Source of the DNA: Pseudomonas synxantha BG33R
GTDB lineage: Bacteria > Pseudomonadota > Gammaproteobacteria > Pseudomonadales > Pseudomonadaceae
DNA: 64,000 bases
NCBI RefSeq assembly: GCF_000263715.2
Contig: NZ_CM001514.1
Span: 5,828,498 to 5,892,497, forward strand
Reading direction: 5' to 3'
The notes below the pieces were generated by a model, which saw only the letters and a list, made by a program, of their open reading frames with translations, had not been told where the DNA came from and searched no databases. Shown piece by piece: positions 1 to 8,577 of the stretch; the first letter of the stretch is position 1, and every line of letters starts with the position of its first letter. Both the position numbers and the translations under genes were made by a program.

Positions 1-945
1 CAGTGGGATTTCATTGGGCTGGTGGCCAAGCACGGCGTGCCGTACCACGAGAAAAAACTCGGCCAGCTGTTCTGCGATAACAAGTCCAGCGACATCCTCG
101 GCATGTTGCTCGATGAGTGCATCCAGACCGGCGTGAGCCTGCACCTGGACACCTCCATCGAGGAAATCGCCAGGCTCGATAACGGTTACCAATTGCAGAC
201 CACGCTCGGCGAGTTGCACTGCGAGTCGCTGGTGATTGCCACTGGTGGCTTGTCGATCCCCACACTGGGCGCCACCGGTTTCGGTTACCAAGTGGCCAGG
301 CAATTCGGCCATGAACTGTTGCCGACCCGCGCCGGGCTGGTGCCGTTCACCATCACCGACCAGCTCAAGGAGTTGTGCAGCGAGTTGTCCGGCACCTCGG
401 TGGATTGCCTGGTCAGCTGCAACGGCCAGAGCTTTCGCGAGAACATGCTATTCACCCATCGTGGCCTGAGCGGGCCGGCGATTTTGCAGATCTCGTCTTA
501 CTGGGAGTCCGGCGACACGGTGGAAATCAACCTGTTGCCCGATCATGACGCCCATGACTGGCTGCAACAGCAACAGGCCGAGCATCCCAACAGCGAGCTA
601 AAGACCCTGCTGGGGGAGATTTTCACCAAGAAGATGGCCAACCTGCTGGCCCAGAGCTGGTTCGAATCCAAACCGATGAAGCAGTACACCCATGCTGAAA
701 TTGCCGATATCGCGCAAAAGCTTGGGAGCTGGCAACTCGTACCGGCCGGCACCGAGGGCTATCGCACTGCCGAGGTAACCTTAGGTGGAGTGGACACGCG
801 GGAAGTATCTTCCAAGACCATGGAATCACTGAAAAGCCCTGGCCTGTACTTCATCGGCGAAGTGCTGGATGTGACCGGTCACTTGGGCGGGTTCAACTTC
901 CAGTGGGCGTGGGCGTCGGGCTACGCAGCCGCGCAATACGCCTGA
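1..945 (+). CDS. YhiN/HI0933-family FAD-dependent oxidoreductase, 3' part
   Basis: The reading frame is open from the first base, so the 5' end of the gene, with the N-terminal FAD-binding motif, lies outside the window. The visible 314 residues include the second dinucleotide-fold strand (SLVIATGGLSIPTLGATG) and the typical C-terminal block with TAEVTLGGVDTREV and GEVLDVTGHLGGFNFQWAWA, which is diagnostic of the HI0933/YhiN flavoproteins (also called aminoacetone oxidase family). The physiological substrate of the family is not settled. The gene ends 151 bp before the next gene, with a short REP palindrome in between. Confidence 0.9.
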   Translation, partial: QWDFIGLVAKHGVPYHEKKLGQLFCDNKSSDILGMLLDECIQTGVSLHLDTSIEEIARLDNGYQLQTTLGELHCESLVIATGGLSIPTLGATGFGYQVARQFGHELLPTRAGLVPFTITDQLKELCSELSGTSVDCLVSCNGQSFRENMLFTHRGLSGPAILQISSYWESGDTVEINLLPDHDAHDWLQQQQAEHPNSELKTLLGEIFTKKMANLLAQSWFESKPMKQYTHAEIADIAQKLGSWQLVPAGTEGYRTAEVTLGGVDTREVSSKTMESLKSPGLYFIGEVLDVTGHLGGFNFQWAWASGYAAAQYA

Positions 946-960
946 CATAAAGCGGTAAAA

Positions 961-989
961 ATGTGGGAGCAAGCCCCCTCCCACATTGG
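961..989. repeat. Short REP palindrome
   Basis: Two opposed copies of the core tgtgggag / ctcccaca face each other around agcaagccccct. This is the minimal REP palindrome of fluorescent pseudomonads, directly downstream of the flavoprotein gene. Confidence 0.7.
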
Positions 990-1096
990 TTTTGTAGTGA
1001 TCTTGAATAATTTGCGGTTGGATGTGATCAGCACACTTGCCGTGGCGTCCTTGATAGCTCAATTTAGCGACAACGTCCCGGAAGACTCCAGACTTC

Positions 1097-3280
1097 ATGT
1101 CATCGACCTCGTTCAAGCAGTCCATGCGGCGCCTGTGGGCGCTGGATAAATTCAGCTACAGCGTACGGGTGTTCATCGCCCTCACCGGCAGCATGGCGCT
1201 GTGTTGGTACCAGGATGAAATGACGCTGTTGATCCCGCTGTTCCTGGGGATTATCGCCAGCGCCCTGGCCGAGACTGATGACAGTTGGCAGGGCCGCCTC
1301 AACGCCCTGGCGGTGACACTGGTGTGTTTCAGCATCGCCGCGCTGTCGGTGGAATTGCTGTTCCCCTACCCCTGGATCTTTGCCATCGCCCTGGCTTTGG
1401 CCAGTTTCTCCCTGACCATGCTCGGTGCGCTGGGCGAACGCTATGGCGCGATTGCCTCGGCCACCCTGATTCTGTCGGTCTATACCATGATCGGCGTGGA
1501 CCAACGCGGCGGCGCCGTCACCGACTTCTGGCATGAGCCGCTGCTGCTGGTGGCCGGCGCCGCCTGGTACGGCGTGCTGTCAGTGCTGTGGCAGGCGCTG
1601 TTTTCCAACCAGCCGGTGCAGCAGAGCCTGGCGCGGTTGTTCCGTGAGCTGGGGCGCTATCTCAAGCTCAAGTCATCCTTGTTCGAGCCGATCCGCCAAC
1701 TGGATGTGGAAGCCCGACGCCTGGAACTGGCCCAGCAAAATGGCCGGGTGGTCGCCGCGCTGAATGCGGCCAAGGAAATCATTCTGCACCGTGTCGGCAA
1801 TGGTCGACCGGGCTCGAAGGTCAGCCGTTACCTGAAGCTGTATTTCCTGGCCCAGGACATCCACGAACGCGCCAGTTCGTCTCACTACCCGTACAACGCC
1901 CTGACCGATGCCTTTTTCCACAGCGATGTGCTGTTTCGCTGCCAGCGCCTGCTGCGCCAGCAAGGCAAAGCCTGCCAGACCCTGGCCGAGTCGATCCAAC
2001 TGCGCCAACCGTTCATCTATGACGACAGCTTCGCCGAGGCCCTGGGCGACCTGAACGCCTCCCTGGAGCACCTGCGCATCCAGAGCAACCCCGCCTGGCG
2101 TGGCCTGTTACGCTCGTTGCGCGCCTTGGCCGCCAACCTGTCCACCCTTGACCGCCTGCTGGGCGACGCCAGCAACCCCGATGCCCTGGCCGACGCTACC
2201 GACAGCAACCTGTTGGACCGCGCCCCGCGTAACTTCAAGGAAATGTGGACGCGCCTGCGCACCCAACTCACGCCGACGTCATTGCTGTTTCGCCACGCCT
2301 TGCGCCTGTCACTGGCATTGACCATCGGCTATGGCACCCTGCACGCCATCCACGCGTCCCAAGGTTACTGGATCATCCTCACTACCCTGTTCGTCTGCCA
2401 GCCGAGCTACGGCGCCACCCGCCGCAAACTCGGCCAGCGGATCATCGGCACCGCCATCGGCCTGACCGTGGCCTGGGCGCTGTTCGATTTGTTCCCCAAC
2501 CCGGTCGTGCAATCGATGTTCGCCATCGCTGCGGGCCTGGTGTTCTTTATCAACCGCACCACGCGCTATACCCTGGCGACTGCAGCGATCACCCTGATGG
2601 TGCTGTTCTGCTTCAACCAGGTGGGCGATGGCTACGGGCTGTTTCTGCCTCGCCTGTTCGATACCCTGCTTGGCAGCCTGATCGCGGGCCTGGCGGTGTT
2701 CCTGTTCCTGCCCGACTGGCAAGGCCGACGCCTGAACAAAGTGCTGGCCAACACCCTGACCTGCAACAGCATCTACCTGCGCCAGATCATGCAGCAATAC
2801 GCCGCCGGCAAGAGCGACGACCTGGCCTACCGCCTGGCCCGGCGCAACGCGCATAACGCCGATGCCGCGCTATCCACTACGCTGGCGAATATGCTGATGG
2901 AGCCTGGGCACTTTCGTAAGGAGGCCGACGTAGGCTTTCGCTTTCTGGTGCTGTCACACACCTTGCTCAGCTATTTGTCGGGTTTGGGTGCGCACCGCGA
3001 AACCCAGCTTCCGGCCGACGTGCGTGAGCATTTGATCGAAGGCGCAGGCAACAGCCTGGCGGCAAGCATTGATGAGATCGCAAGCGGCCTGGCCAACAAA
3101 CAGCCGATTGCGATCCAGAGTGATGCCGAGGAAGGGTTGGCGGCAGAGTTGGAGCAAATGCCGGATGAGATCGATGAGGCGCAGCGGCTGGTGCAAACGC
3201 AGTTGGCGTTGATTTGTCGGCAGTTGGGGCCGTTGCGCACGTTGGCCGCGCACTTGATCAAAGACACCAGCGCGGCTTAG
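1097..3280 (+). CDS. yccS: YccS/FUSC-family inner membrane protein
   Basis: The product has 727 residues, the usual length for the YccS family. It has two clusters of hydrophobic segments: roughly residues 20-160 (starting with YSVRVFIALTGSMALCWY) and residues 400-530 (ALRLSLALTIGYG, GYWIILTTLFVCQPSYGATRR). The second carries the FUSC signature around QPSYGATRRKLGQRIIGT. Cytoplasmic helical regions lie between and after them. FUSC proteins are related to the aromatic-acid efflux protein AaeB, but the substrate of YccS is unknown. The ATG at 1097 is chosen because it gives the family-typical N-terminus. The gene appears monocistronic and is followed by a REPIN. Confidence 0.9.
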   Translation: MSSTSFKQSMRRLWALDKFSYSVRVFIALTGSMALCWYQDEMTLLIPLFLGIIASALAETDDSWQGRLNALAVTLVCFSIAALSVELLFPYPWIFAIALALASFSLTMLGALGERYGAIASATLILSVYTMIGVDQRGGAVTDFWHEPLLLVAGAAWYGVLSVLWQALFSNQPVQQSLARLFRELGRYLKLKSSLFEPIRQLDVEARRLELAQQNGRVVAALNAAKEIILHRVGNGRPGSKVSRYLKLYFLAQDIHERASSSHYPYNALTDAFFHSDVLFRCQRLLRQQGKACQTLAESIQLRQPFIYDDSFAEALGDLNASLEHLRIQSNPAWRGLLRSLRALAANLSTLDRLLGDASNPDALADATDSNLLDRAPRNFKEMWTRLRTQLTPTSLLFRHALRLSLALTIGYGTLHAIHASQGYWIILTTLFVCQPSYGATRRKLGQRIIGTAIGLTVAWALFDLFPNPVVQSMFAIAAGLVFFINRTTRYTLATAAITLMVLFCFNQVGDGYGLFLPRLFDTLLGSLIAGLAVFLFLPDWQGRRLNKVLANTLTCNSIYLRQIMQQYAAGKSDDLAYRLARRNAHNADAALSTTLANMLMEPGHFRKEADVGFRFLVLSHTLLSYLSGLGAHRETQLPADVREHLIEGAGNSLAASIDEIASGLANKQPIAIQSDAEEGLAAELEQMPDEIDEAQRLVQTQLALICRQLGPLRTLAAHLIKDTSAA

Positions 3281-3285
3281 GCCGC

Positions 3286-3388
3286 TATCGGGGGCAAGTC
3301 GAATCGTCGCACCGCCCCTCCCACATTCGATTGGTGTATGCCGCTCCCTTGTGGGAGGGGCGATGCGACGATTCGACTTGCCCCCGAT
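3286..3388. repeat. REPIN (paired inverted REP)
   Basis: Two REP arms face each other. One reads atcgggggcaagtcgaatcg onwards (3286-3325) and the other is its reverse complement with small differences (3351-3388), around a loop of about 25 bases. It lies between the convergent ends of yccS and the solute-binding protein gene, so the transcribed RNA could fold into a long hairpin. Confidence 0.85.
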
Positions 3389-3404
3389 GAGGCCCGCACA
3401 GACG

Positions 3405-4142
3405 CTACATCCCATGCGCCTTCATCAACCGCGCATAACTGCCATCCGCCTTCATCCGTGCAATTTCCCGATCAAAACCGGCAACAATCTGCGCGTGTTC
3501 GGGGTTCTTCAGGCTGACCAGGATATGCAAGCTGTTCTGGCTCAAGGGCTCGCCCACAAACGCCACAGCATTGCGCACCCGCGGCGATTCCCGCGCCAGG
3601 TAGTAACGCGCTACGTATTCATCCTCCAACGTCAACCGCACGCGCTGGGCCGCCAACATGCGCACGGCCATGGCAAAGTTGTGCACCGGCACTTTCTGCA
3701 ACAGTGTGTCTTGGTCAAACGCTGCCGAGTAGGCGTAGCCGCGCACCACGGCGATCTTCTCGTCGTGCAGTTCTGTCAGGTTGCGATAAGCAATGGGATC
3801 GTCGCTACGCTTGAGAAAGCGCACACGGTTAAGCAAATACTCGCGGGAAAACTGCCCCAACTGCGTACGGGCCTCGTCGTACCAGGCGTTGATCAGCACG
3901 TCGTAGCGCCCATCACCCACCCCCTTCAAGGCGCGAGCCCAAGGCACCTGGTCAAAATCACTGGCATACCCCGCACGGGCCAGGGCCGTGCTGACGATAT
4001 CCGTGGCCAGGCCGCCATTGATCAGGGTGGCATCGGTAAACGGCGGCCAGCTATCCGCCACCAGGCGCAGGCGTTGTGCCAACACCGGTTGGGCCAGTAA
4101 CAACACGGCGATCAAAGCAACGGCACGAGTCAATCGCGGCAT
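3405..4142 (-). CDS. Periplasmic solute-binding protein, SBP_bac_3 type
   Basis: The 245-residue product starts with a signal peptide (MPRLTRAVALIAVLLLAQPVLA) followed directly by a type 3 binding-protein fold (LRLVADSWPPFTDATLINGGL). No permease or ATPase gene is adjacent, so it is an orphan of the kind common in Pseudomonas; polar amino acids are only a guess for the ligand. An in-frame start exists 51 bases upstream, but the ATG at 4142 puts the signal peptide at the N-terminus and is preferred. It is related in architecture to the protein at 35560-36363. Confidence 0.85.
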   Translation of the reverse strand: MPRLTRAVALIAVLLLAQPVLAQRLRLVADSWPPFTDATLINGGLATDIVSTALARAGYASDFDQVPWARALKGVGDGRYDVLINAWYDEARTQLGQFSREYLLNRVRFLKRSDDPIAYRNLTELHDEKIAVVRGYAYSAAFDQDTLLQKVPVHNFAMAVRMLAAQRVRLTLEDEYVARYYLARESPRVRNAVAFVGEPLSQNSLHILVSLKNPEHAQIVAGFDREIARMKADGSYARLMKAHGM

Positions 4143-4339
4143 GCTCAAAGTCCTTGGCGGGCAGGCAGTGGCCTGATAACAGTAGCTCATCAATGAGCGT
4201 GCACTGCAGATTACACAAAGAAGCCCGCTGCGCCCGCGCCGAATGATGGCAAATTGACGCCATTCACAAAATTACCATTTTAGACACCAGCGCCCGCCGC
4301 GCTTACTATTCTTGGCACGTCTTTATACGAGCACACATC

Positions 4340-4792
4340 ATGACGGTCGATTGGGTCTGCAAACATCACGACGACTTGGGCAAGGAACAGCTGTACGCCA
4401 TCCTGCGCCTGCGAAGCGAGGTCTTCGTCGTCGAGCAACAATGCGTTTACCAGGACATCGACGGCCAGGATCTGGCGGGCGATACCCACCACTTGATGGC
4501 CTGGCAAGATGATGAGCTGGTGGCCTACCTGCGGTTACTGGACCCTGAATCCCAGGGCGACGACGTAGTGATCGGCCGCGTCATCGTCGCGCCGGTGGCA
4601 CGGGGCACCGGGCTGGGGCATCAAATGATGGAGGAAGCGCTCAAGCGCATTGAGAGTATCTGGCCAGAAATGCCGATTTTTCTCTCGGCCCAGGCGCATT
4701 TGCAGGGGTATTACGGACGGTATGGGTTTGTGGTGGTGGGTGAGGAATACCTGGAAGACGATATTCCACATATTGGTATGCGGCGGGCTTGA
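4340..4792 (+). CDS. elaA: ElaA-like GNAT acetyltransferase
   Basis: The 150-residue product matches the ElaA branch of GNAT acetyltransferases. It has LRLRSEVFVVEQQCVYQDIDG near the N-terminus and an acetyl-CoA loop in VIVAPVARGTGLGHQMMEEAL (R/Q-x-x-G-x-G/A type), then AQAHLQGYYGRYGFVVVGEEY. The natural substrate is not established for the family. The gene stands alone, and the strand switches from the preceding binding-protein gene. A MITE-like repeat follows immediately. Confidence 0.9.
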   Translation: MTVDWVCKHHDDLGKEQLYAILRLRSEVFVVEQQCVYQDIDGQDLAGDTHHLMAWQDDELVAYLRLLDPESQGDDVVIGRVIVAPVARGTGLGHQMMEEALKRIESIWPEMPIFLSAQAHLQGYYGRYGFVVVGEEYLEDDIPHIGMRRA

Positions 4793-4808
4793 TGGCCTCA
4801 TCGGGGGC

Positions 4809-5272
4809 ATGGGTATCTACACAACTTCGTAGCAGCCACCAGTAACCACGATGCGAAGCGAGCCGCTCTTGATCTTGATCTGCTTTTGATCTTGGGCGCC
4901 CCGTTAAACCACGCTGGCCGGAATTCGACAGGGATTTGGGGGGTAAACCGGCAGGGATGCCGGTTTAGCCGCCCCGCGCCATGGATGGCGCGTGGCGGCG
5001 GCCCCCCAAATCACTGGCGGATTACGGGCACACCGAGCCCAGGCGAGGTGCCGAGTGGTGGGGCAAGAGCCCTTTGGTTACTTTGGGGCTTTTCCAAAGT
5101 GACCCGCTGTCAGAGCGGAACCCTAAGTGGCCGTTACCTAAATAACGGATATGTACTCGGTTTGATCCGGCATCCTGGTCGGCCCTAAGGCCGCCATCGG
5201 GAGCAAGTCGAATCGTCGCACCGCCCCTCCCACAGGGTCCGGCTTCGCACCAAAGTTGTGTAGATACCCATG
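4809..5272. mobile_element. MITE-like repeat element with 19-bp terminal inverted repeats
   Basis: The element is bounded by atgggtatctacacaactt (4809-4827) and its exact reverse complement (5253-5271). The same 12 bases, ctcatcgggggc, lie directly outside each end (4797-4808 and 5273-5284) and belong to a REP sequence that continues to the right (caagccc). The arrangement looks like an insertion into a REP with a target duplication. There is no transposase gene inside. The interior contains a set of nested hairpins (4933-5012), short direct repeats of gatcttgatct type, and another REP-like half (about 5195-5235). A 100-codon open frame inside appears to be a by-product of the repeat and not a gene. 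Confidence 0.75.
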
Positions 5273-5304
5273 CTCATCGGGGGCAAGCCCAGCCACCACC
5301 TATG

Positions 5305-5601
5305 TCAGGGGTAACCCAACACCTGCTTGATCATCGCAAGATTGGCCGCGATCCACCCCCGGTCAATCGCACCCCAATCACGAATCCGATAATGCCCAGC
5401 GTGATTACGCGCCCCCTCTTCCTGCTCAAACTCGCACACGATATCCAAGTCAGCCAACGCCGCAATCGTGTCCTGGGCCGTGCGCCGTGGCATACCAGTG
5501 GCCTCGGTCAGCGCCGGGACGCTGCTGGCCAATTGGCTGTCGATCAAATACGCCACATACAGGCGGCGATAGAAGCTGCTTTTGGTCTTGCTCACATCCA
5601 T
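5305..5601 (-). CDS. Small winged helix-turn-helix protein
   Basis: The 98-residue product consists almost entirely of one DNA-binding-type winged helix: FYRRLYVAYLIDSQLASSVPALTEATGMPRRTAQDTIAALADLDIVCEFEQ, followed by a wing and a C-terminal helix. It resembles small stand-alone HTH proteins of gammaproteobacteria (HTH_43 type). The target is unknown. It lies 17 bp after the YgjP-like gene on the same strand, so the two are likely co-transcribed. Confidence 0.75.
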   Translation of the reverse strand: MDVSKTKSSFYRRLYVAYLIDSQLASSVPALTEATGMPRRTAQDTIAALADLDIVCEFEQEEGARNHAGHYRIRDWGAIDRGWIAANLAMIKQVLGYP

Positions 5602-5618
5602 GGTCTGTCGCCTTGTGG

Positions 5619-6119
5619 TTAGGGCTTGCCCTGCAAATCGCGCCAGGTAAGGTACACCCGCAGGTCGAATTCCACCTGATGGTAGTCCGGCATCATGTAT
5701 TGGCAGAGTTTGTAGAACGCCTTGTTGTGGTCCGATTCCTTGAAGTGCGCCAGTTCATGCACCACGATCATGCGTAGAAACTGCGGGGCGGCCTCCTTGA
5801 ACAGCGAAGCGATGCGAATCTCTTTCTTGGACTTGAGATTGCCGCCCTGTACCCGGGAAATCGTGGTGTGCAAACCCAAGGCTCGATGGGTCAGGTCCAG
5901 GCGGTTGTCGAACAGCACCTTGTCGATGGACGGTGCGTTGCGCAAGTGTTCCTGCTTCAGGGCCAGCGCGTAGGCGTACAGCGCCTTGTCGCTCTGCACG
6001 GTGTGGCGTTCGGGGTAACGCTGCTCCAGATAGGCACCCAACTGGTCCTTGGCGATCAGTTGACGCACTTGCTCCTGAAGCGCAGCGGGATAGGCCTGAA
6101 GGTATTTCAACGCAGTCAT
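5619..6119 (-). CDS. YgjP-like zinc metallopeptidase
   Basis: The 166-residue protein has a gluzincin motif HELAH near residue 122, followed by the downstream region FKESDHNKAFYKLCQYMMPDYHQVE with a third potential zinc ligand. This is the layout of the YgjP/DUF45 (M48-like) family. Such proteins are cytoplasmic and their physiological substrate is poorly known. It is the first gene of a probable two-gene unit with the small winged-helix gene. Confidence 0.8.
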   Translation of the reverse strand: MTALKYLQAYPAALQEQVRQLIAKDQLGAYLEQRYPERHTVQSDKALYAYALALKQEHLRNAPSIDKVLFDNRLDLTHRALGLHTTISRVQGGNLKSKKEIRIASLFKEAAPQFLRMIVVHELAHFKESDHNKAFYKLCQYMMPDYHQVEFDLRVYLTWRDLQGKP

Positions 6120-6161
6120 GGGGTGTGCAACGCAAATGGGACGGTCGCCAGTGTAGCGAAT

Positions 6162-8267
6162 TCAACGCACGCGAGGGTACGACCAGCCGGCAACGTCCTC
6201 GGCCATCAACGGCAACGCCGCCCACGGCCCCTGGATACACGTGCAGCCATTGGCCTTGAGCCATTCTGTTTGCTCAAGGGTCTCTACGCCTTCAGCGATC
6301 ACCAACACATCAAAATGCCCACACAACTGGATGATGCTGCGGGCCATTGCGGCATCCCGCGACGAGCCTGGCAGGCGCGCCACCAACTGCGGGTCAAGCT
6401 TGAGCGTGTCGAACGCAAGATCGCGCAAATGGGCCAGGGAGCAGTGGCCAGCACCAAAGTCATCCAGGGCTATACGCACGCCAATGCGGCGCAGTAACTG
6501 CAGCTGTTTGGCCGACTCCTCAAGGTTATTCATCAGGCAGTCTTCACTGATTTCCACCTCCAACTGCCGCCCACGCAGCCCATGTCGCTCCAGTACCTGC
6601 TGCAGTTGGTTGGCCAGGTTGGGCATATTGAACTGGCTGCTGCTCAGGCTCACGCTCAGCACCAGCTCAGGGTCGAAGGTAGCTTGCCAGGCCTGGCGCT
6701 GGGCAGCGACTTGCTGGTAGATCCAGGTGCTCAACTGGCTGATCAAGCGCGCCTCTTCCAACAGCGGCAAAAACAAACCTGGTGGCACATCGCCGACACT
6801 CGGATGCTGCCAGCGCAACAGTGCTTCGACACCGCGCAGACGCCCATCTTCCAGGCACACCTGGGGTTGGTACACCAAGGTGAAATCCTTGTTCGCAATG
6901 GCTGTGCGTACGCTGTCTTCGAGCATCAGCCGCGAACGGGCGCGGCCGTTCATTTCCTGGTCGTAGTAACGATACTGCTGACGTCCGGCGCGCTTGGCTT
7001 CGTACATAGCGATATCTGCTGCCCGTAACAGACCGCTCAGGTCCGAGCCGCAATCCGGAAACGTCGCAATGCCAATACTGACGCCGAGCATCACATCCAG
7101 ACCGTCGACCTGCTGGCACACAGACACTCGCTCGATCAGCTTCTCCGCGATCTTCGCAGCCTGCTCGGGGAACTCCAGCTCCAGCAAGGCGGTGAACTCG
7201 TCCCCGCCGATGCGTCCGAGAATGTCGTAGGAACGCAGACATGCCTGCATTTGTTCAGAAACCCAACGCAGCACACGATCACCGGCGTCGTGGCCCAACG
7301 TATCGTTGACCCGCTTGAAGCCATCAAGGTCCAGGTACAGCAATACCAGCGCCTGCTCGCTGCGTTCGCCGCGCAGCAACGTATTCTCCACCGCCTGATG
7401 AAAACCCCGCCGGTTCAGCAGCCCGGTCAACGGGTCGGTCACGGCCTGGAACTCCAGCTGCTGGTGCAGGTGGCGCACTTCAGACATGTCCAGCACTGTC
7501 ACCACCATCGCCTGCTGCTCGGCAGGCAAGGGCGCGCAGGATAACGCCACCGGCACCTGCTGGCCGCGACCCGTACGCAAAATGGCATCGTGCTGGCGCC
7601 ACGTCTGGCCCTTGCGATACGCCTCGTACATCGGGAAGCCCAGCCAAGTGGGCACATGAGGTTTTTGCAGAAAACTGAGGAAACTCTCCCCCTGCAACTC
7701 GGCCATCGTGGCATTGAGCAGCCGCGAAATGGCCGGGTTGGCGTATTCGATCACACTGGTTTCGCCCACCACCAGAATGCCCTCGGCGGCGTTATCCAGC
7801 ACCGAGGCATTGAAGGCGCGGGCCAGTTCCAGGTCATGGCTCAGGCGCTGCAAAGCGCGGCGATTACGCTGGTGATCCAGCAACGCCTGCACCTTGGGCT
7901 TGAGGATAAGTGGGTCAAACGGCTTGAACAGGTAGTCGATCGCACCGCTGGCATACCCTTCAAGCACCGCGTCGGGTGAATGGGCAGTGGCTGTCAGGAA
8001 GATAATCGGCGTCATGCGCGTGCGTTGGCTGCCACGCATCAGACGTGCCACCTCAAAGCCATCCATACCGGGCATGCGCACGTCCAGCAACACCAGGTCG
8101 ACGTCGTGGGCCAGCAGCAATTCCAAGGCTTCCAGGCCGGAAGCGGCGGTCATTACCCGCCAGTCTTCACACTGCAATAGCGCACGCATGCTGACGAGGT
8201 TTTCCGGGTAGTCATCGACCACCAAAAGGACCGAACTGGCATCGCCTGGGTGTGGAGCGCAATCCAT
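6162..8267 (-). CDS. Response regulator with PAS, GGDEF and EAL domains
   Basis: The 701-residue protein begins with a receiver domain (phosphoacceptor Asp about 62 in LVLLDVRMPG, conserved Lys in DYLFKPFD). A PAS domain follows (about 145-265), then a diguanylate cyclase domain with intact GGDEF and an upstream RSYD inhibitory site. The C-terminal phosphodiesterase domain has EALLRW and DDFGAGHCSL. Both active sites look intact, so it could make or degrade c-di-GMP in response to phosphorylation by an unlinked kinase. The ATG at 8267 follows a gaagaga ribosome site and starts just before the receiver; an upstream in-frame start at 8339 would add 24 unlikely residues. Confidence 0.9.
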   Translation of the reverse strand: MDCAPHPGDASSVLLVVDDYPENLVSMRALLQCEDWRVMTAASGLEALELLLAHDVDLVLLDVRMPGMDGFEVARLMRGSQRTRMTPIIFLTATAHSPDAVLEGYASGAIDYLFKPFDPLILKPKVQALLDHQRNRRALQRLSHDLELARAFNASVLDNAAEGILVVGETSVIEYANPAISRLLNATMAELQGESFLSFLQKPHVPTWLGFPMYEAYRKGQTWRQHDAILRTGRGQQVPVALSCAPLPAEQQAMVVTVLDMSEVRHLHQQLEFQAVTDPLTGLLNRRGFHQAVENTLLRGERSEQALVLLYLDLDGFKRVNDTLGHDAGDRVLRWVSEQMQACLRSYDILGRIGGDEFTALLELEFPEQAAKIAEKLIERVSVCQQVDGLDVMLGVSIGIATFPDCGSDLSGLLRAADIAMYEAKRAGRQQYRYYDQEMNGRARSRLMLEDSVRTAIANKDFTLVYQPQVCLEDGRLRGVEALLRWQHPSVGDVPPGLFLPLLEEARLISQLSTWIYQQVAAQRQAWQATFDPELVLSVSLSSSQFNMPNLANQLQQVLERHGLRGRQLEVEISEDCLMNNLEESAKQLQLLRRIGVRIALDDFGAGHCSLAHLRDLAFDTLKLDPQLVARLPGSSRDAAMARSIIQLCGHFDVLVIAEGVETLEQTEWLKANGCTCIQGPWAALPLMAEDVAGWSYPRVR

Positions 8268-8494
8268 GCTACGTCTCTTCCTTGGGGAGCTGCACCGGTC
8301 AGTTCTGTTACCAAACCCGGATAAATACTGAGGGCTCACTCTAGCCTCGGTTCCAAAAAAGCAGAAGTGACGTGGATGCCCTCATTGAAACAAAAGCCAG
8401 GAAGCCGACTAACGGTAAGGCCCTGCAGCCCGCGGCTCATGGGCAACATGGCTTTTTGGCATTCCTCTGACGCCAATTAATTGCCAGCGATTGT
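8268..8494. other. Intergenic region between divergent genes
   Basis: This non-coding stretch lies between the start of the GGDEF-EAL gene and the lyase promoter. It should hold the minus-strand promoter of the c-di-GMP gene, but I cannot assign one with confidence. Near its right end, attgtt and aacaat form a 13-bp palindrome (8490-8502) that overlaps the -35 box of the lyase promoter and could be an operator. Confidence 0.4.
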
Positions 8495-8523
8495 TTAACA
8501 ATTGCACCAGCACCGCCTATAAA
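8495..8523 (+). promoter_or_regulatory. Probable sigma-70 promoter of the PL7 lyase gene
   Basis: TTAACA (8495-8500) and TATAAA (8518-8523) are separated by 17 bases, 55 bp upstream of the ATG. The palindrome attgtt-t-aacaat (8490-8502) overlaps the -35 box. The assignment rests on consensus match only. Confidence 0.5.
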
Positions 8524-8577
8524 GAACCGGTAAGGCCTCTGGGCCAACGTTTTCACCCTCTGTAAAAGGCCAACACC

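Noticed and set aside
4311..4330. tggcacg upstream of the ElaA gene as a sigma-54 promoter
   Set aside because: The -12 element (ttgc at the right distance) is missing.
4886..5188. A 100-codon frame inside the MITE-like element
   Set aside because: The frame spans hairpins of a repeat, has no ribosome site and no domain; it is best seen as repeat sequence.
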